This document shows positions 6,178 to 6,178 of a stretch of DNA of 6,178 nucleotides, piece after piece. The notes under the pieces are model-generated. The model made no database searches, was not told the origin of the DNA, and was given only the letters and a program-made list of their open reading frames with translations. The DNA lies in assembly GCA_030648675.1 (NCBI GenBank), contig JAUSGV010000181.1, positions 1 through 6,178 on the forward strand. The letters run 5' to 3'. The position numbers were made by a program, and so were the translations under genes. The DNA comes from Dehalococcoidales bacterium (lineage in GTDB: Bacteria > Chloroflexota > Dehalococcoidia > Dehalococcoidales > UBA2162). How positions within the stretch are numbered: position 1 is the first letter of the stretch; every line of letters begins with the position of its first letter.

Positions 6178-6178
6178 A

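Overview
The window looks like bacterial chromosome. Its core is a non-homologous end-joining (NHEJ) locus: a three-domain LigD DNA ligase/polymerase/phosphoesterase and its partner Ku, separated by a DUF72 (YecE-like) gene. A COG0731-type radical SAM gene lies on the left edge and a membrane-anchored zinc-ribbon gene runs off the right edge. I did not recognise the species. The protein styles (wyosine-type radical SAM, PE-Lig-Pol LigD, short Ku, FCxxC/GKP zinc ribbon) would fit an uncultured Chloroflexota such as Dehalococcoidia, but this is a low-confidence guess. I saw no mobile element, phage gene, CRISPR array, tRNA or rRNA.

Layout, left to right. 1-75: leader with purine-rich ribosome-binding sequence. 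76-1098 (+): radical SAM protein with an unusual 76-residue Ala/Pro/Lys/Glu-rich N-terminal extension. 1119-1150: strong, probably bidirectional terminator between convergent genes. 1206-3908 (-): ligD, 900 aa, domain order phosphoesterase, ligase, polymerase/primase, with key residues of all three active sites present. 3909-3970: 62-bp divergent promoter region holding a perfect 13-bp inverted repeat with a TATAAT hexamer in each arm. 3971-4884 (+): DUF72 gene, intact in content but split by one -1 frame change near 4591-4598, where a GGGTTTT heptamer lies in slippery register. 4890-5678 (-): ku, with a perfect Shine-Dalgarno, its stop only 5 bp from the DUF72 stop. 5679-5940: 262 bp without a convincing gene, carrying the ku promoter. 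5941-6177 (-): C-terminal 78 residues of a membrane-anchored zinc-ribbon protein, open at the window edge.

How the genes work together. Ku would bind and bridge double-strand DNA ends and recruit LigD, which trims 3' ends, fills in and seals them. ligD and ku are on the same strand but not in one operon, because the oppositely oriented DUF72 gene sits between them. DUF72 and ku share the same compact promoter geometry (TATAAT, 18 nt, ATG), and ligD and DUF72 share a palindromic divergent promoter. The three genes could therefore be co-regulated, though this is inferred from sequence only. No wholly new system is evident. The most notable points are the frame break with its slippery heptamer, the palindromic divergent promoter and the N-terminal extension on the radical SAM protein.
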